Below, in pieces: positions 27,358-37,614 of a stretch of DNA of 64,000 nt. The notes under the pieces were generated by a model. That model made no database searches. It saw only the letters and a list, made by a program, of their open reading frames with translations, and was not told the DNA's origin. Location of the stretch: NCBI RefSeq assembly GCF_015732185.1, contig NZ_WIQM01000004.1, forward strand, positions 186,001 to 250,000. Direction: 5' to 3'. How positions within the stretch are numbered: the stretch's first letter is position 1; every line of letters starts with the position of its first letter. The stretch comes from Pectinatus haikarae. Its GTDB lineage: Bacteria; Bacillota; Negativicutes; Selenomonadales; Selenomonadaceae. A program made the translations under genes and the position numbers.

Positions 27358-27693
27358 TTATGCGGGAGGATGTAAAATGGAGCAAAATACAGGACATGAC
27401 AATAAAAAAATTTTGTCGATGCAGATTCCATATTTTGAAAAAATATAATGAAATACTGCAAGACCTCGTTTGGCGCTGTACTCTGGTGCACGGCCTCTAT
27501 AGCTTTTGCGCCGCGGTGTACCGCGGCGCAGCTCATAAAGGATAGTACTTGGCGAACAGTTAATTTCTCGGGCGATTGCCCGTAGAGAATATCCTTGCTT
27601 GTTTAGTTGTTGGATTGCTCCGCGGTCTTCCCGTCCCAAATGCTGACCACGTTTTCGTTCAGGAGCTACTGTGATATAATTATGGCAGTCCAT
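27358..27693 (-). pseudogene. IS30-family transposase remnant (N-terminal part)
   Basis: On the minus strand residues about 12-78 match the IS30 helix-turn-helix start: RGQHLGREDRGAIQQL, YSLRAIAREINCSPSTI and RAPEYSAKRG. After that the reading leaves the family and stops at 27358; the DDE catalytic domain is missing. This is a truncated, dead copy. The rest of 27214-28042 holds the terminator at 27296, then an AT-rich promoter region for sdaAB. Confidence 0.8.
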
Positions 27694-27980
27694 AGTGATT
27701 GTCTCCTCTTTGGTTAATGGTGCTGTGAGAACTCCATTTTACCATTTGAAGAAAAGTCACTGTGGACTTTTTGTTAACTGTTCATTTTCATTTTACAATG
27801 AACCGCAGAAATTTATATAATGGAAATGAAAGGGACGCATATTACAGGGCAGTTATTTATATGGGAGGTGAAAAATCTTTATTATAAGATGGTGCACGTA
27901 TTATATAAAAGTACCATTAAGTGGGTGGTTAGACGAAATAACCTGCAAAACAGAATATACAGAGCATCATATGCTAAATA

Positions 27981-27999
27981 TTATATCATATGATATAAT
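27981..27999 (+). promoter_or_regulatory. Palindromic operator overlapping the sdaAB -10 box
   Basis: TTATATCATATGATATAA at 27981-27998 is a perfect 18-base palindrome. It overlaps a TATAAT at 27994-27999. A second, related half-palindrome AGCATCATATGCT lies at 27962-27974. This looks like a repressor site for the serine dehydratase operon, 45 bases before the start codon. Confidence 0.55.
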
Positions 28000-28042
28000 A
28001 AAAATAATTTGTAATTAAGAACAAAACGGCGGGAGAGTGGAT

Positions 28043-28705
28043 ATGGGAGTATTTGACATAATCGGACCGGTGATGATTGGACCGTCCAGTTCGCATACGG
28101 CAGGAGCAGCCCGAATAGGTCTGCTGGCACATTACATATTAAAAGAAGAGCCGGTGAAGGCAGATATAGTTTTTTATGGATCGTTCGCGAAAACTTATCG
28201 CGGACATGGAACGGATAAGGCGGTTATTGCAGGTCTTTTAGGATTCGGCGCCGATGATCCGGCTATACGCAATGCTTTTGAACTTGCTGCCCAAAAAAAG
28301 TTTACCATAAATATAGGAACATCATCTGAAGAGGAGCAGCATCCTAACACGGTAAAAATAAAATTGCTTGGTAAATATGGCAAGACCATGGAAATCGTTG
28401 GAGTTTCCCTGGGCGGCGGCAAGGTATCAATACGCAGGATAAATGGTTTTGCCGCAGAAATAAGCGGAGAAACCTTTACTCTTTTGTCTGTTTATGATGA
28501 TCAAAGCGGAGTGGTGTCATTGGTTTCTTCTTTTCTGGCGGAGAAAAATATAAATATATCGCAGATGCGGGTTTTCCGTAAGGGAAAACATCAGCAGGCA
28601 GTGATGATTATAGATACAGACAGCAGAGTACCGGATACTGTTGTGGAGAAGATAAGCTCATTGGAAATTATGAAATCAGTAATAGCGATTGATCCGTTGC
28701 GCTGA
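28043..28705 (+). CDS. sdaAB: L-serine dehydratase, beta subunit
   Basis: Part of the oxygen-sensitive Fe-S enzyme turning L-serine to pyruvate and ammonia. 220 residues: MIGPSSSHTAGAARIG at the start is the family signature, and the C-terminal 75 residues form an ACT domain (SVYDDQSGVVSLVSSFL onward). Start ATG 28043 with GCGGGAGAG; a GTG six bases earlier overlaps that site. Followed by the alpha subunit after 26 bases. Confidence 0.94.
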   Translation: MGVFDIIGPVMIGPSSSHTAGAARIGLLAHYILKEEPVKADIVFYGSFAKTYRGHGTDKAVIAGLLGFGADDPAIRNAFELAAQKKFTINIGTSSEEEQHPNTVKIKLLGKYGKTMEIVGVSLGGGKVSIRRINGFAAEISGETFTLLSVYDDQSGVVSLVSSFLAEKNINISQMRVFRKGKHQQAVMIIDTDSRVPDTVVEKISSLEIMKSVIAIDPLR

Positions 28706-28731
28706 AAATAGAAAATATTGGGAGACATTTT

Positions 28732-29610
28732 ATGTTTGAATATGCTGCGGTGGCAGATCTGCTGAGCCTTGCCGAAAAATACAACACTTCTCTGGCGCAG
28801 ATAGTACTGCGCAGGGAAGCGGAAGAGTATGAGTTGACTGAACAGCAGGTAACCGAAAAGATGGGGCAGCGGCTGACGATTTTTGCCGATTCTATAAAAG
28901 AAGGTTTATATGATGATCGTTTGTCATTGAGCGGCATGGTGGGCCGTGATGCTGGCAGGATAGAAAAAATGGAGCCTGTTTTACTGGGCAATATCGCCCA
29001 TAGAGCGCTGCTTTATGCGTTGGCTGTGAGTGAGGGCAATGCGAAAATGCATAAAATAGTGGCGTGTCCCACCGCCGGTTCATGCGGGATAGTCCCGGCG
29101 GCTGTTTTTGCCGTCGGCGAGGCTAAGGGAGCCGACAGAGAAAGATACTGCAGCGCGTTTTTTACGGCGGCCGGTATTGGGAATGTTATAGCGAGGAATG
29201 CATGTGTAGCGGGAGCAGTAGGCGGCTGTCAGGCAGAATGCGGAACGGCTGCTGCTATGGCTGCTGCGGCTGTTGTTGATATTCTGAGAGGGACAAGCGA
29301 ACAGATCGCGCAGGCTGCGACACTGGCCCTGAAAAATGTCCTTGGTCTTGTTTGTGATCCAGTGGCCGAGCTGGTGGAAGTGCCGTGTGTAAAAAGAAAC
29401 GGATTTTATGCTGTACATGCGCTGACTGCGGCAGAGATGGCTATGGCAGGTGTGAAAAGTGTCATTCCTCCTGATGAAGTGATAGCTGCCATGTATGAAA
29501 TAGGAAAGATGATGCCTGTTGCTTTGCGTGAAACATCAGAAGGAGGCCTGGCCAGGACACCGGCAGCGAGAACTGTGCAGAACAGACTGCAAAATCAACA
29601 GGGACACTGA
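28732..29610 (+). CDS. sdaAA: L-serine dehydratase, alpha subunit
   Basis: Catalytic Fe-S subunit, 292 residues, usual length. Cluster cysteines are visible in CPTAGSCGIVPAA (about 110-120), GLVCDPVAEL and VPCVKRN. The TSEGGLARTPAA tail is typical. It works with the beta subunit upstream. Its 4Fe-4S cluster fits an anaerobe. Confidence 0.95.
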   Translation: MFEYAAVADLLSLAEKYNTSLAQIVLRREAEEYELTEQQVTEKMGQRLTIFADSIKEGLYDDRLSLSGMVGRDAGRIEKMEPVLLGNIAHRALLYALAVSEGNAKMHKIVACPTAGSCGIVPAAVFAVGEAKGADRERYCSAFFTAAGIGNVIARNACVAGAVGGCQAECGTAAAMAAAAVVDILRGTSEQIAQAATLALKNVLGLVCDPVAELVEVPCVKRNGFYAVHALTAAEMAMAGVKSVIPPDEVIAAMYEIGKMMPVALRETSEGGLARTPAARTVQNRLQNQQGH

Positions 29611-29646
29611 GTTTAGCAAATGCTGTAAATGGAGATAAATGATACT

Positions 29647-30627
29647 ATGACACCAGCGATAATTGCTGTTTGTGCTTTTGTAATAGATACGATCGTAGGT
29701 GATCCACAGAGCAGGCTGCATCCTGTGGCACTGATGGGAAGATTTGTAAACATCGTGGAGAACATTTTAAGACGGGATCGGCATAAAAAATATCTGCAGA
29801 TTGCAGCAGGCGGGATTTTTGCTGTTTTTTTACTTTTTTGCGCTTATATGTCGGGCTGGGTTATTATGTGGGGAATGAGGCAGCTTGAAGTTATCTGGTG
29901 GGGGAAGCTGTTCGCCGAATCACTGATACTGAGTTTTATGATCTCACCAAAATCACTTATGCAGGCAGGGCAGAGGGTCATAAATAGTCTGCGGCACGGT
30001 GATTTGCCGGAAGCCAGGCAGATGGTACACTATATAGTAGGCCGTGATGTTGATAATATGAGTGAACAGGAAATGGTACGGGCGACAGTCGAAACCATTG
30101 CGGAAAACACTACAGATGGGATAATTTCTCCCTTGTTCTATTTTTTTGTCGGGGGACTTCCCCTGGCAATTTTATATCGCATGGCTAATACACTGGATTC
30201 AATGGTCGGCTATAAAAATGAAAAATATTTTTATTTCGGCAGGGTGTCAGCACGTATTGACGACATCTTGAACTTGGCACCTGCGCGTATAACCGGAATA
30301 TTACTGGTTGTTGCTGCAGCCATCCTGCACTTTGATTACAGAACAGCATGGAAAATGATTCTGAGGGATGCAAAAAAACATCCGAGCCCTAACGGCGGTT
30401 TTACGGAGGCTGCCGTGGCAGGTGCGCTCAATATAAGATTGGGCGGTCAAAATTTTTATTTTGGCACAGCCCATTTTCGGGCTTATATGGGAGATGCAGT
30501 GCAGCAATTATGCCCGCGTCATGTCGTTGCCGCTATTCAATTAATGTATACAGCGACAGTATTGTTCATTGCCCTTGCAACGGTGCTCATCCCGACTGTA
30601 CCGACATGGTGGCCCGGCGGATTTTAA
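29647..30627 (+). CDS. cbiB: Adenosylcobinamide-phosphate synthase
   Basis: Attaches aminopropanol phosphate to adenosylcobyric acid in cobalamin assembly. 326-residue inner-membrane protein with DTIVGDPQSRLHPVALMGR at the N-terminus, several TM helices, and ENTTDGIISPLFYFF and NTLDSMVGYKNEKY, all family hallmarks. ATG 29647 is preferred to the ATG at 29629 because GGAG lies between them at 29631-29634. It precedes the corrinoid adenosyltransferase gene. Confidence 0.93.
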   Translation: MTPAIIAVCAFVIDTIVGDPQSRLHPVALMGRFVNIVENILRRDRHKKYLQIAAGGIFAVFLLFCAYMSGWVIMWGMRQLEVIWWGKLFAESLILSFMISPKSLMQAGQRVINSLRHGDLPEARQMVHYIVGRDVDNMSEQEMVRATVETIAENTTDGIISPLFYFFVGGLPLAILYRMANTLDSMVGYKNEKYFYFGRVSARIDDILNLAPARITGILLVVAAAILHFDYRTAWKMILRDAKKHPSPNGGFTEAAVAGALNIRLGGQNFYFGTAHFRAYMGDAVQQLCPRHVVAAIQLMYTATVLFIALATVLIPTVPTWWPGGF

Positions 30628-30645
30628 GGACGGAGAGGAATAAAG

Positions 30646-31179
30646 ATGCAGACAAAAGGTTTGGTCATAGTCAATACAGGAAACGGCAAGGGTAAGACAA
30701 CAGCGGCTTTGGGACTGGCTTTGCGGGCATGGGGGCAGCATTTGCGAGTGTTGATAATCCAATTTATCAAGGGCGGCAGTAAGTACGGAGAATTGGAAGC
30801 GTTGCGTTCACTGCCGGGGAATCGTATCGAAATTGTTCAGATGGGCGAAGGGTTTACCAGAAAAGATACAGGAATAAGCAGGGAAGAACATATAAAAGCA
30901 GCTCGGGATGCATTGAATAAAGCCAGAGACGCGGAAAAAAGCGGTCTTTGGGATATGCTGATATTGGATGAAATAAATTATGCGGTGAAATTTGGTCTTT
31001 TAGACGAACAGGCAGTATTGTGTTTACTGGCGGATAAACCGGAAACAATGCACCTTGTACTGACGGGCCGTGACGCTGCTGAAGCTGTAACGGCAAAAGC
31101 TGATCTGGTCACAGAAATGAGAGAAATAAAACATCCGTATAAGGCCGGCATTAAAGCCCAAAAAGGAATAGAATTTTAG
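30646..31179 (+). CDS. cobO: Cob(I)yrinic acid a,c-diamide adenosyltransferase
   Basis: CobA/BtuR/CobO-type ATP:corrinoid adenosyltransferase, 177 residues. P-loop NTGNGKGKTTAALGLALRA at about 10-28, and WDMLILDEINYAV as the Walker B region. Adenosylates corrinoids, either made de novo or salvaged. 18 bases after cbiB, with GGAGAGGAA upstream. Only these two cobalamin genes are in the window. Confidence 0.93.
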   Translation: MQTKGLVIVNTGNGKGKTTAALGLALRAWGQHLRVLIIQFIKGGSKYGELEALRSLPGNRIEIVQMGEGFTRKDTGISREEHIKAARDALNKARDAEKSGLWDMLILDEINYAVKFGLLDEQAVLCLLADKPETMHLVLTGRDAAEAVTAKADLVTEMREIKHPYKAGIKAQKGIEF

Positions 31180-31252
31180 AAATGAGCTCAGGTATGATTG
31201 TCTTGACCAGAACAATAATTGACGGCAGAAAAACAGGATGGAGGAAGATAGT

Positions 31253-32125
31253 GTGCTTCGGCTTGAGGGTGTGAAAAAGCTTTTTTCGTATAAAAATGCT
31301 CAGGGAGGAAAAGCCGCTAAAGTTGCGGTGGATGATATAAGTCTGGAGATAAAGGACGGAGAGATATTCGGACTCTTAGGGCCAAACGGAGCGGGAAAAA
31401 CAACAATTATAAGAATGCTTACTATGCTGGCGAAACCGTCGGCAGGAAATATATATTATGGTCAGCTGAATATCCGTGATGACTCGCAAAAAATCAAGGA
31501 ACTTATCGGTGTTGTACCGCAGCATATAAATTTTGATCAGGATCTGACAGTCGGAGAAAATATGCATCTGCACGGAAGACTTCATCATATGCCGGAAAAA
31601 GAAAGAGTAAAATGTATCGGGGAAATGCTGGAATTTGTGGAGTTGTCAGGGCGTATAAATGACAGCGTACGAGCTTTGTCAGGCGGTATGAAGCGCCGGC
31701 TTTTAATAGTGCGTGCGTTGATGCATAAACCGTCTATACTGTTTCTTGACGAACCGACTGTGGCACTGGATCCGCAGGTGCGCCGCCGTATATGGGATCT
31801 TATCAGAAAAATGCACAGATCCGGCGTAACTGTTGTTTTGACCACACATTATATTGAGGAAGCAGAAAATTTGTGTGACAGAGTGGCTATAATCAACAGC
31901 GGTAAACTTATAGCCCTGGATACGCCTAAGGCGTTACAGGAAAAAATCGGCAGCTATGCGGTGGAATGGGACAATGAAAAGGCTGAGCGAGAATTTAAGA
32001 TTTTTCGCAGCAAAGAAGCGGCAAAAGATTTTGCTGATGGTCTTGTGCAGCAAAATGTGCTGCGGCGCCGTTCAAACCTGGAAGATGTTTTTGTTGAATT
32101 GACGGGGAGAAAGGTGAATGGATGA
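31253..32125 (+). CDS. ABC-2 exporter ATP-binding protein
   Basis: 290-residue ATPase with Walker A GLLGPNGAGKTT, signature ALSGGMKRRL, Walker B SILFLDEPT and H-loop TTHYIEEAE. The C-terminal extension is typical of daunorubicin-resistance-type (DrrA-like) exporters. The start is GTG 31253 with GGAGG at 31240-31244 eight bases before; the ATG at 31238 overlaps that site. It overlaps the permease gene by four bases (ATGA). Substrate not evident. Confidence 0.9.
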   Translation: MLRLEGVKKLFSYKNAQGGKAAKVAVDDISLEIKDGEIFGLLGPNGAGKTTIIRMLTMLAKPSAGNIYYGQLNIRDDSQKIKELIGVVPQHINFDQDLTVGENMHLHGRLHHMPEKERVKCIGEMLEFVELSGRINDSVRALSGGMKRRLLIVRALMHKPSILFLDEPTVALDPQVRRRIWDLIRKMHRSGVTVVLTTHYIEEAENLCDRVAIINSGKLIALDTPKALQEKIGSYAVEWDNEKAEREFKIFRSKEAAKDFADGLVQQNVLRRRSNLEDVFVELTGRKVNG

Positions 32126-32862
32126 TGCTGTATGATATAATTACGGCTTTCTGGCGTGACTGGGTAGTCCTTAAGCATCGTATGATAAAATTTATTTTGA
32201 GCCGTATGGTGGCTCCCATCCTTTATCTGGTGGCTTTTGGCTGGGGACTGGGCAAAAGTATAAACGCAGGCGGCGGTTCATATTTGGATTTTCTTGTGCC
32301 CGGAATACTGGCGCTGAATTCAATGAATATAGCTTTTAATAGTTTGTCACCGCTGCATGGTGAACGTGTTTATCATAAAAGTATTGAGGAATATTTTACT
32401 GCGCCGATAAACCCGTTATCATTTGCCATAGGTAAAATTTTGGCAGCAATATTGAGAGGTATGATTTCTTCGGCGATCATTATCGTGCTTGCCCGCATAT
32501 TTGGGGCTGATTTTTCGATAACACCGTTATTTTTACTTGTTCTTGCGCTAAACAGCGCTATTTTTGCGGAAATTGGTTTTTACGCCGCAATGACTATCGA
32601 CTCTTATGAAGATATGGGGCGATTCAACACCTATATATTGATGCCGATGTCATTTCTGTGCGGTACATTTTTTTCGCCTGATAAATTGCCTTTGGTCTTT
32701 TATTATTTTATACATGTCCTGCCCCTGACGCATACGAGTCTTTTATTAAGAGAAATAAGCAGGGGAGCCGTGCCGAGCATGGTATCATTCGGCGTACTGC
32801 TTTTATATATGGCGGGATGTTTTTTATTGTGTGCGCGAGTTACAAAAAAAGCTCAGGAATAA
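32122..32862 (+). CDS. ABC-2 exporter permease
   Basis: 246 residues with about six TM segments, NodJ/DrrB-type ABC-2 permease (SRMVAPILYLVAFGWGLG and PMSFLCGTFFSPDKLP are typical). Forms a half-transporter dimer with the upstream ATPase, from which it is translated by a stop-start overlap. Substrate unknown. Confidence 0.88.
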   Translation: MMLYDIITAFWRDWVVLKHRMIKFILSRMVAPILYLVAFGWGLGKSINAGGGSYLDFLVPGILALNSMNIAFNSLSPLHGERVYHKSIEEYFTAPINPLSFAIGKILAAILRGMISSAIIIVLARIFGADFSITPLFLLVLALNSAIFAEIGFYAAMTIDSYEDMGRFNTYILMPMSFLCGTFFSPDKLPLVFYYFIHVLPLTHTSLLLREISRGAVPSMVSFGVLLLYMAGCFLLCARVTKKAQE

Positions 32863-32953
32863 ATAGAGACTTAATTCAGACGAGGACTTAGCCGCTCTTT
32901 ACCCACCGCTTGCAGAAGCGGGAGTATCAGAGCAGGTTAGTCATCGGATAAAT
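32859..32953 (+). repeat. Hairpin repeat element, copy 1
   Basis: Starts ATAAATAGAGACTTA, contains GGACTTAGCCGCTC, a CCGCTTGCAGAAGCGG hairpin, then GAGCAGGTTAGTC and ATCGGATAAA. The ends are imperfect inverted repeats. A close copy lies at 63676-63752 and a diverged one at 36130-36225. Located between the exporter gene and tgt. Confidence 0.75.
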
Positions 32954-32966
32954 ACAGAAATATTGA

Positions 32967-34097
<1,131 letters not shown>

Positions 34098-34195
34098 AGG
34101 AGTAATTTTTCTTCTTGTCGAAGTAATTTCTATGAGTTTTTAGACAGCTCTGTACTGCAGACGATGAATAATAATATTTAAGGAGTGTTTTATTA

Positions 34196-34489
34196 ATGGA
34201 TCTTGAACAGTTGCAGTCTTTTGCTTTTCCAGTGCTTTTAGTGGTAATTTTTTACTTTCTGCTGTATCGCCCGCAGAAAAAGCAGCAAAAAAAACGTCAA
34301 ACTATGCTTGAAGCGGTAAAAGTAGGCAGCCGGGTCATTACCGTTGGCGGTATTTACGGCGAAATAATGGCAATCAATGAAGAACGTGTCCGGCTTAGAA
34401 TAGCGGATAATGTAGAAATTGAAGTTTCACGCAGTGCCATAGGCAGCAGCATCACTCAGGAAAAAAATGAAGCGGCAAATGCAAAATAA
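34196..34489 (+). CDS. yajC: Preprotein translocase accessory subunit YajC
   Basis: 97 residues: one N-terminal TM segment (about 9-24), then YRPQKKQQKKRQTML and GSRVITVGGIYGEI, the family signature. Works with SecDF. AAGGAG precedes the ATG. Overlaps the next gene by 23 bases. Confidence 0.94.
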   Translation: MDLEQLQSFAFPVLLVVIFYFLLYRPQKKQQKKRQTMLEAVKVGSRVITVGGIYGEIMAINEERVRLRIADNVEIEVSRSAIGSSITQEKNEAANAK

Positions 34490-35057
34490 AAAAGAAGTTC
34501 GCCGTAAAAGTCTTATGCTGCGGCGAAGTCTGTCTCAGTCACAGGTGAAACAAAAAAGTGATGCAATATGTGAGCTTATATTGTCATCAAAAGAATATGA
34601 GAATGCATCCTGCGTTATGGCTTTTGCATCTATGCCGGATGAAGTACAGACAATGCGGCTTTTGCGGGCAGTGCTGGCAGACGGGAAACAGCTGTGTCTG
34701 CCGTATATAGATGATTTGGCAAAAGGTATAATGCGGGCTGTTTTTATTGCCAGTCTGGAAAATTTGAGTTTGGGCAAGGCGGGAATACTGACAGCCGCGG
34801 AAAATGGGCTGTGCTTTGCAGATCCAGAAAAGATAGATCTGGTAATTGTTCCGGGAGTGGCTTTTGACCAGAATAAATACAGACTGGGAATGGGCGGCGG
34901 TTTTTATGACAGATTTCTGCCGAAAGCTAAAAATGCTGTGAAAATCGGCATATATTTCTCTGTTCAGCAGATCATCAGTGTTCCTGCGGAGAAATATGAT
35001 TTCCCGCTTGAAATGATCATTACAGAAAATGGCCGTGTGGGAGAGTATCAGTACTGA
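34467..35057 (+). CDS. fau: 5-formyltetrahydrofolate cyclo-ligase
   Basis: Converts 5-formyl-THF to 5,10-methenyl-THF with ATP. 196 residues; the conserved VPGVAFDQNKYRLGMGGGFYDRFL segment (about 130-153) defines the family. The ATG at 34467 lies inside yajC with GGAAAA ahead; a second ATG at 34479 is possible. Confidence 0.9.
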   Translation: MKRQMQNKKEVRRKSLMLRRSLSQSQVKQKSDAICELILSSKEYENASCVMAFASMPDEVQTMRLLRAVLADGKQLCLPYIDDLAKGIMRAVFIASLENLSLGKAGILTAAENGLCFADPEKIDLVIVPGVAFDQNKYRLGMGGGFYDRFLPKAKNAVKIGIYFSVQQIISVPAEKYDFPLEMIITENGRVGEYQY

Positions 35058-35089
35058 CTATTTAAATTTTTGCAAGGAAGTTCATTATC

Positions 35090-35800
35090 ATGGAAATAAA
35101 AGTAGCTGTTGCCAAAACTACGCGCTATGCTATGGAATTCTGCGGTGATACATGCGACATAGCGGAAAGACCGCAGGGCGGGCTTTCTCTTATATTGGCT
35201 GACGGCCAGGGACACGGACTTTCCGCGCACCATACCAGCAGTCTTGTCGTCAATAAGGCAGTTTCATTGATAGGCGACGGGACCCGTGACGGTGCGGTAG
35301 CGCGTGCTGTGCATGATTATTTATATGCTGTAAAGGATAAAAAAGTTTCCTGTACGCTTACCGTTGTGAGTGCCGATCTCGACACTCAGACGATGGTGAT
35401 CAGCCGCAATTCCAACTGTCCGGTAATTATCAAAACCGACGAATACACCTGCGTGTATGATGAAAGTGTTAATCCGATCGGGGTGCATCATCATACAAAA
35501 CCTGTTATGTATGAAGTGCCCATGGAAGAAGGCATGGTGATAATTTCCTACACGGACGGAATTCAGTCGGCAGGCAGGAAAACTAACGGAAAAACCGCAG
35601 ATTTTAAAAAAATATTGGCTATCGCAGAGCACAGCCGAGCGGAAGACGCAGAATTTATAGCCGACAGTATCATGGCGTATGCTTTGAAGCTTGACGAAAA
35701 TAAAGCAGGAGACGATATGACTGTTGTTGTCATGGGAGTATGCGGAAGTAATGACGCAGCGGTGAAAATCCGTAAAGTCAACGTGAATTTTCCATTGTGA
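35090..35800 (+). CDS. SpoIIE/PP2C-like serine phosphatase
   Basis: 236-residue single PP2C-type phosphatase domain of the SpoIIE/RsbU class. Metal-site aspartates appear in ILADGQGHGLSAHHTS (about 36-51), SYTDGIQS and GDDMTVVVMG. No sensor domain is attached. RsbU-like proteins act in partner-switching control; no anti-sigma partner gene is near, so the target is unknown. Confidence 0.85.
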   Translation: MEIKVAVAKTTRYAMEFCGDTCDIAERPQGGLSLILADGQGHGLSAHHTSSLVVNKAVSLIGDGTRDGAVARAVHDYLYAVKDKKVSCTLTVVSADLDTQTMVISRNSNCPVIIKTDEYTCVYDESVNPIGVHHHTKPVMYEVPMEEGMVIISYTDGIQSAGRKTNGKTADFKKILAIAEHSRAEDAEFIADSIMAYALKLDENKAGDDMTVVVMGVCGSNDAAVKIRKVNVNFPL

Positions 35801-35811
35801 TAGGAGCTGCT

Positions 35812-36141
35812 ATGAAAATTGCTGTTGTCGGTATTTGTGCTTCGGGTAAATCTACATTGGTTGAGGGGCTCAGGGCTGAAGGATATGATGCATATAATAT
35901 GGCACAGGAACACTCATGCGTGCCCGGCTTATGGGCAAAAAAAGGCCCGGATATTCTGATAATGCTGGATGCCGAGCTGCCTGCAGTGAGGAAGCGCCGC
36001 CGTGTTTCCTGGACACAGGAGCGAATAGATGTGCAGCATGCACGTTTGGCTAATGCCAGAGAAAATGCCGACTTTTATCTTTGTACTGATAACTTGACCA
36101 TTCAGGATGTTTTGGCAGAGGTATTGAACTTTATCCGATGA
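35812..36141 (+). CDS. Small P-loop NTPase
   Basis: 109 residues with Walker A GICASGKSTL near the N-terminus and no clear partner domain. Kinase-like fold; substrate unknown. The start is ATG 35812 with TAGGAG. Its last codons and stop lie within a copy of the repeat element that starts at 36130, so the C-terminus may have been changed by repeat insertion. Follows the phosphatase gene by 11 bases. Confidence 0.75.
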   Translation: MKIAVVGICASGKSTLVEGLRAEGYDAYNMAQEHSCVPGLWAKKGPDILIMLDAELPAVRKRRRVSWTQERIDVQHARLANARENADFYLCTDNLTIQDVLAEVLNFIR

Positions 36142-36225
36142 CCAACCCGCTCTAATACTCCCTGGATAATTTCGGCTACTATTCAGGCGGAGTCAAAACA
36201 CTGTCTGAATTAAGTCTTCATTTAT
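36130..36225 (-). repeat. Hairpin repeat element, diverged copy 3
   Basis: On the minus strand it reads ATAAATGAAGACTTAATTC at the left end and GGGAGTATTAGAGCGG, GGTTGGTCATCGGATAAA at the right end, matching copy 1 at both ends with a different middle. It overlaps the end of the P-loop gene. The rest of 36226-36378 shows no gene; it holds a GGCGGCATTTTTGCCGCC hairpin at about 36306-36323 ahead of secD. Confidence 0.7.
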
Positions 36226-36378
36226 ACGCTGAATTGACATTGTTTGTCAGATACAGCTATAATGGAAAAAGATTTGCCTGGGTTTATAATGTGATACAGC
36301 TTACAGGCGGCATTTTTGCCGCCGTGTTTTATTTCTTGCCTTTAACGGCAGGGGAATTTATTTTTTGGAGGGATATTT

Positions 36379-37614
36379 TTGAGGCGGGACAGTTTTATTA
36401 AACTCGCTGTCGTAGTCGTTGCTGTTGTAACGGTTTTTATTTTTTTCATAAAACCTTTAGCATATTCGATACGGCAAGGGCTTGATCTGCAGGGCGGTAC
36501 GCATGTTGTACTTGAAGGAGTCGATACTCCGCAGGCACAGGTTACTGATGATGCAATGAATCGCGTAGTGAAAATACTGGAAAACAGAGTCAATGCTATG
36601 GGACTCACGGAACCGGTCATTCAGCGCGAAGGACAGCGCCGTATAATAGTTGAGCTGCCGGGGGTCAAGGATCCGGATAAGGCTATTGAGGTTTTGGGAA
36701 AGACGGCAATGATGGAATTCAAGGATGAAGATGGCAATACAGTACTTACCGGTACAGATTTGAAAGATGCGCGTGAAGAGACAGATCAGCAGGGACAAAA
36801 TCTTGTTGCTTTGGAATTTACCGAAGACGGTGCACAAAAATTTGCCGAGCTCACAGCGGAAAATGTTGGCAGAACGATTTCTATACTGCTGGACGGCAGT
36901 GTTTTGACTGCACCAAATGTAAAAGAACCCATAACAGGAGGCAAGGCTGTTATAACAGGAAACCGTTCTTTGGAAGAAGCTCATAATCTGGCGCTGCTGC
37001 TTCGTTCCGGCGCACTGCCGGTAAAGGTGCAGATAGTGGAAACACGCACAGTAGGTCCTACTCTCGGACAGGATTCAAAGGATAAGAGTGAATTTGCCTT
37101 TACCATAGGTGTCGGTGCAGTTGTTTTGTTTATGCTTTTATTCTACAGAGTTTCCGGTCTTGTTGCCGATATAAGTCTGATGGCATATGTACTTGTCCTG
37201 TTATTTGCTTTGAAAATGCTTGATGCGACGCTGACACTGCCCGGAATAGCAGGTATAATATTGTCGGTGGGCATGGCAGTTGATGCTAATGTGCTTATTT
37301 TCGAACATTTTAAAGAGGAAATGAGATTAGGAAAGACTATTCGTTCCTCAATGGATTCAGGATTTAAAAGAGCATTTGTCACAATTCTTGATTCGCATTT
37401 GACGACGATATTAGCTTCTATTGTTCTTTTCTTTTTTGGTACAGGCCCTATTAAAGGATTTGCTATAACTCTCGGTCTCGGTGCTGTGCTGAGTCTGTTC
37501 ACCGCTACAACGATGACCCAGTATCAGTTGAAATGGCTTATTGCATCCGATATAATACATGATCACCGCTTATTGGGATCGTCTTTATTTGAAGAAAAGG
37601 CGGTGAAGAAATGA
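36379..37614 (+). CDS. secD: Protein translocase subunit SecD
   Basis: Drives late steps of Sec export using proton motive force. 411 residues, short Firmicute type. N-terminal TM (about 8-28), GLDLQGGTHVVLEG, periplasmic P1 domain, and a C-terminal RND-like bundle with GIAGIILSVGMAVDANVLIFE. The start is TTG 36379 with TGGAGGGA upstream. It overlaps secF by four bases. Confidence 0.96.
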   Translation: MRRDSFIKLAVVVVAVVTVFIFFIKPLAYSIRQGLDLQGGTHVVLEGVDTPQAQVTDDAMNRVVKILENRVNAMGLTEPVIQREGQRRIIVELPGVKDPDKAIEVLGKTAMMEFKDEDGNTVLTGTDLKDAREETDQQGQNLVALEFTEDGAQKFAELTAENVGRTISILLDGSVLTAPNVKEPITGGKAVITGNRSLEEAHNLALLLRSGALPVKVQIVETRTVGPTLGQDSKDKSEFAFTIGVGAVVLFMLLFYRVSGLVADISLMAYVLVLLFALKMLDATLTLPGIAGIILSVGMAVDANVLIFEHFKEEMRLGKTIRSSMDSGFKRAFVTILDSHLTTILASIVLFFFGTGPIKGFAITLGLGAVLSLFTATTMTQYQLKWLIASDIIHDHRLLGSSLFEEKAVKK

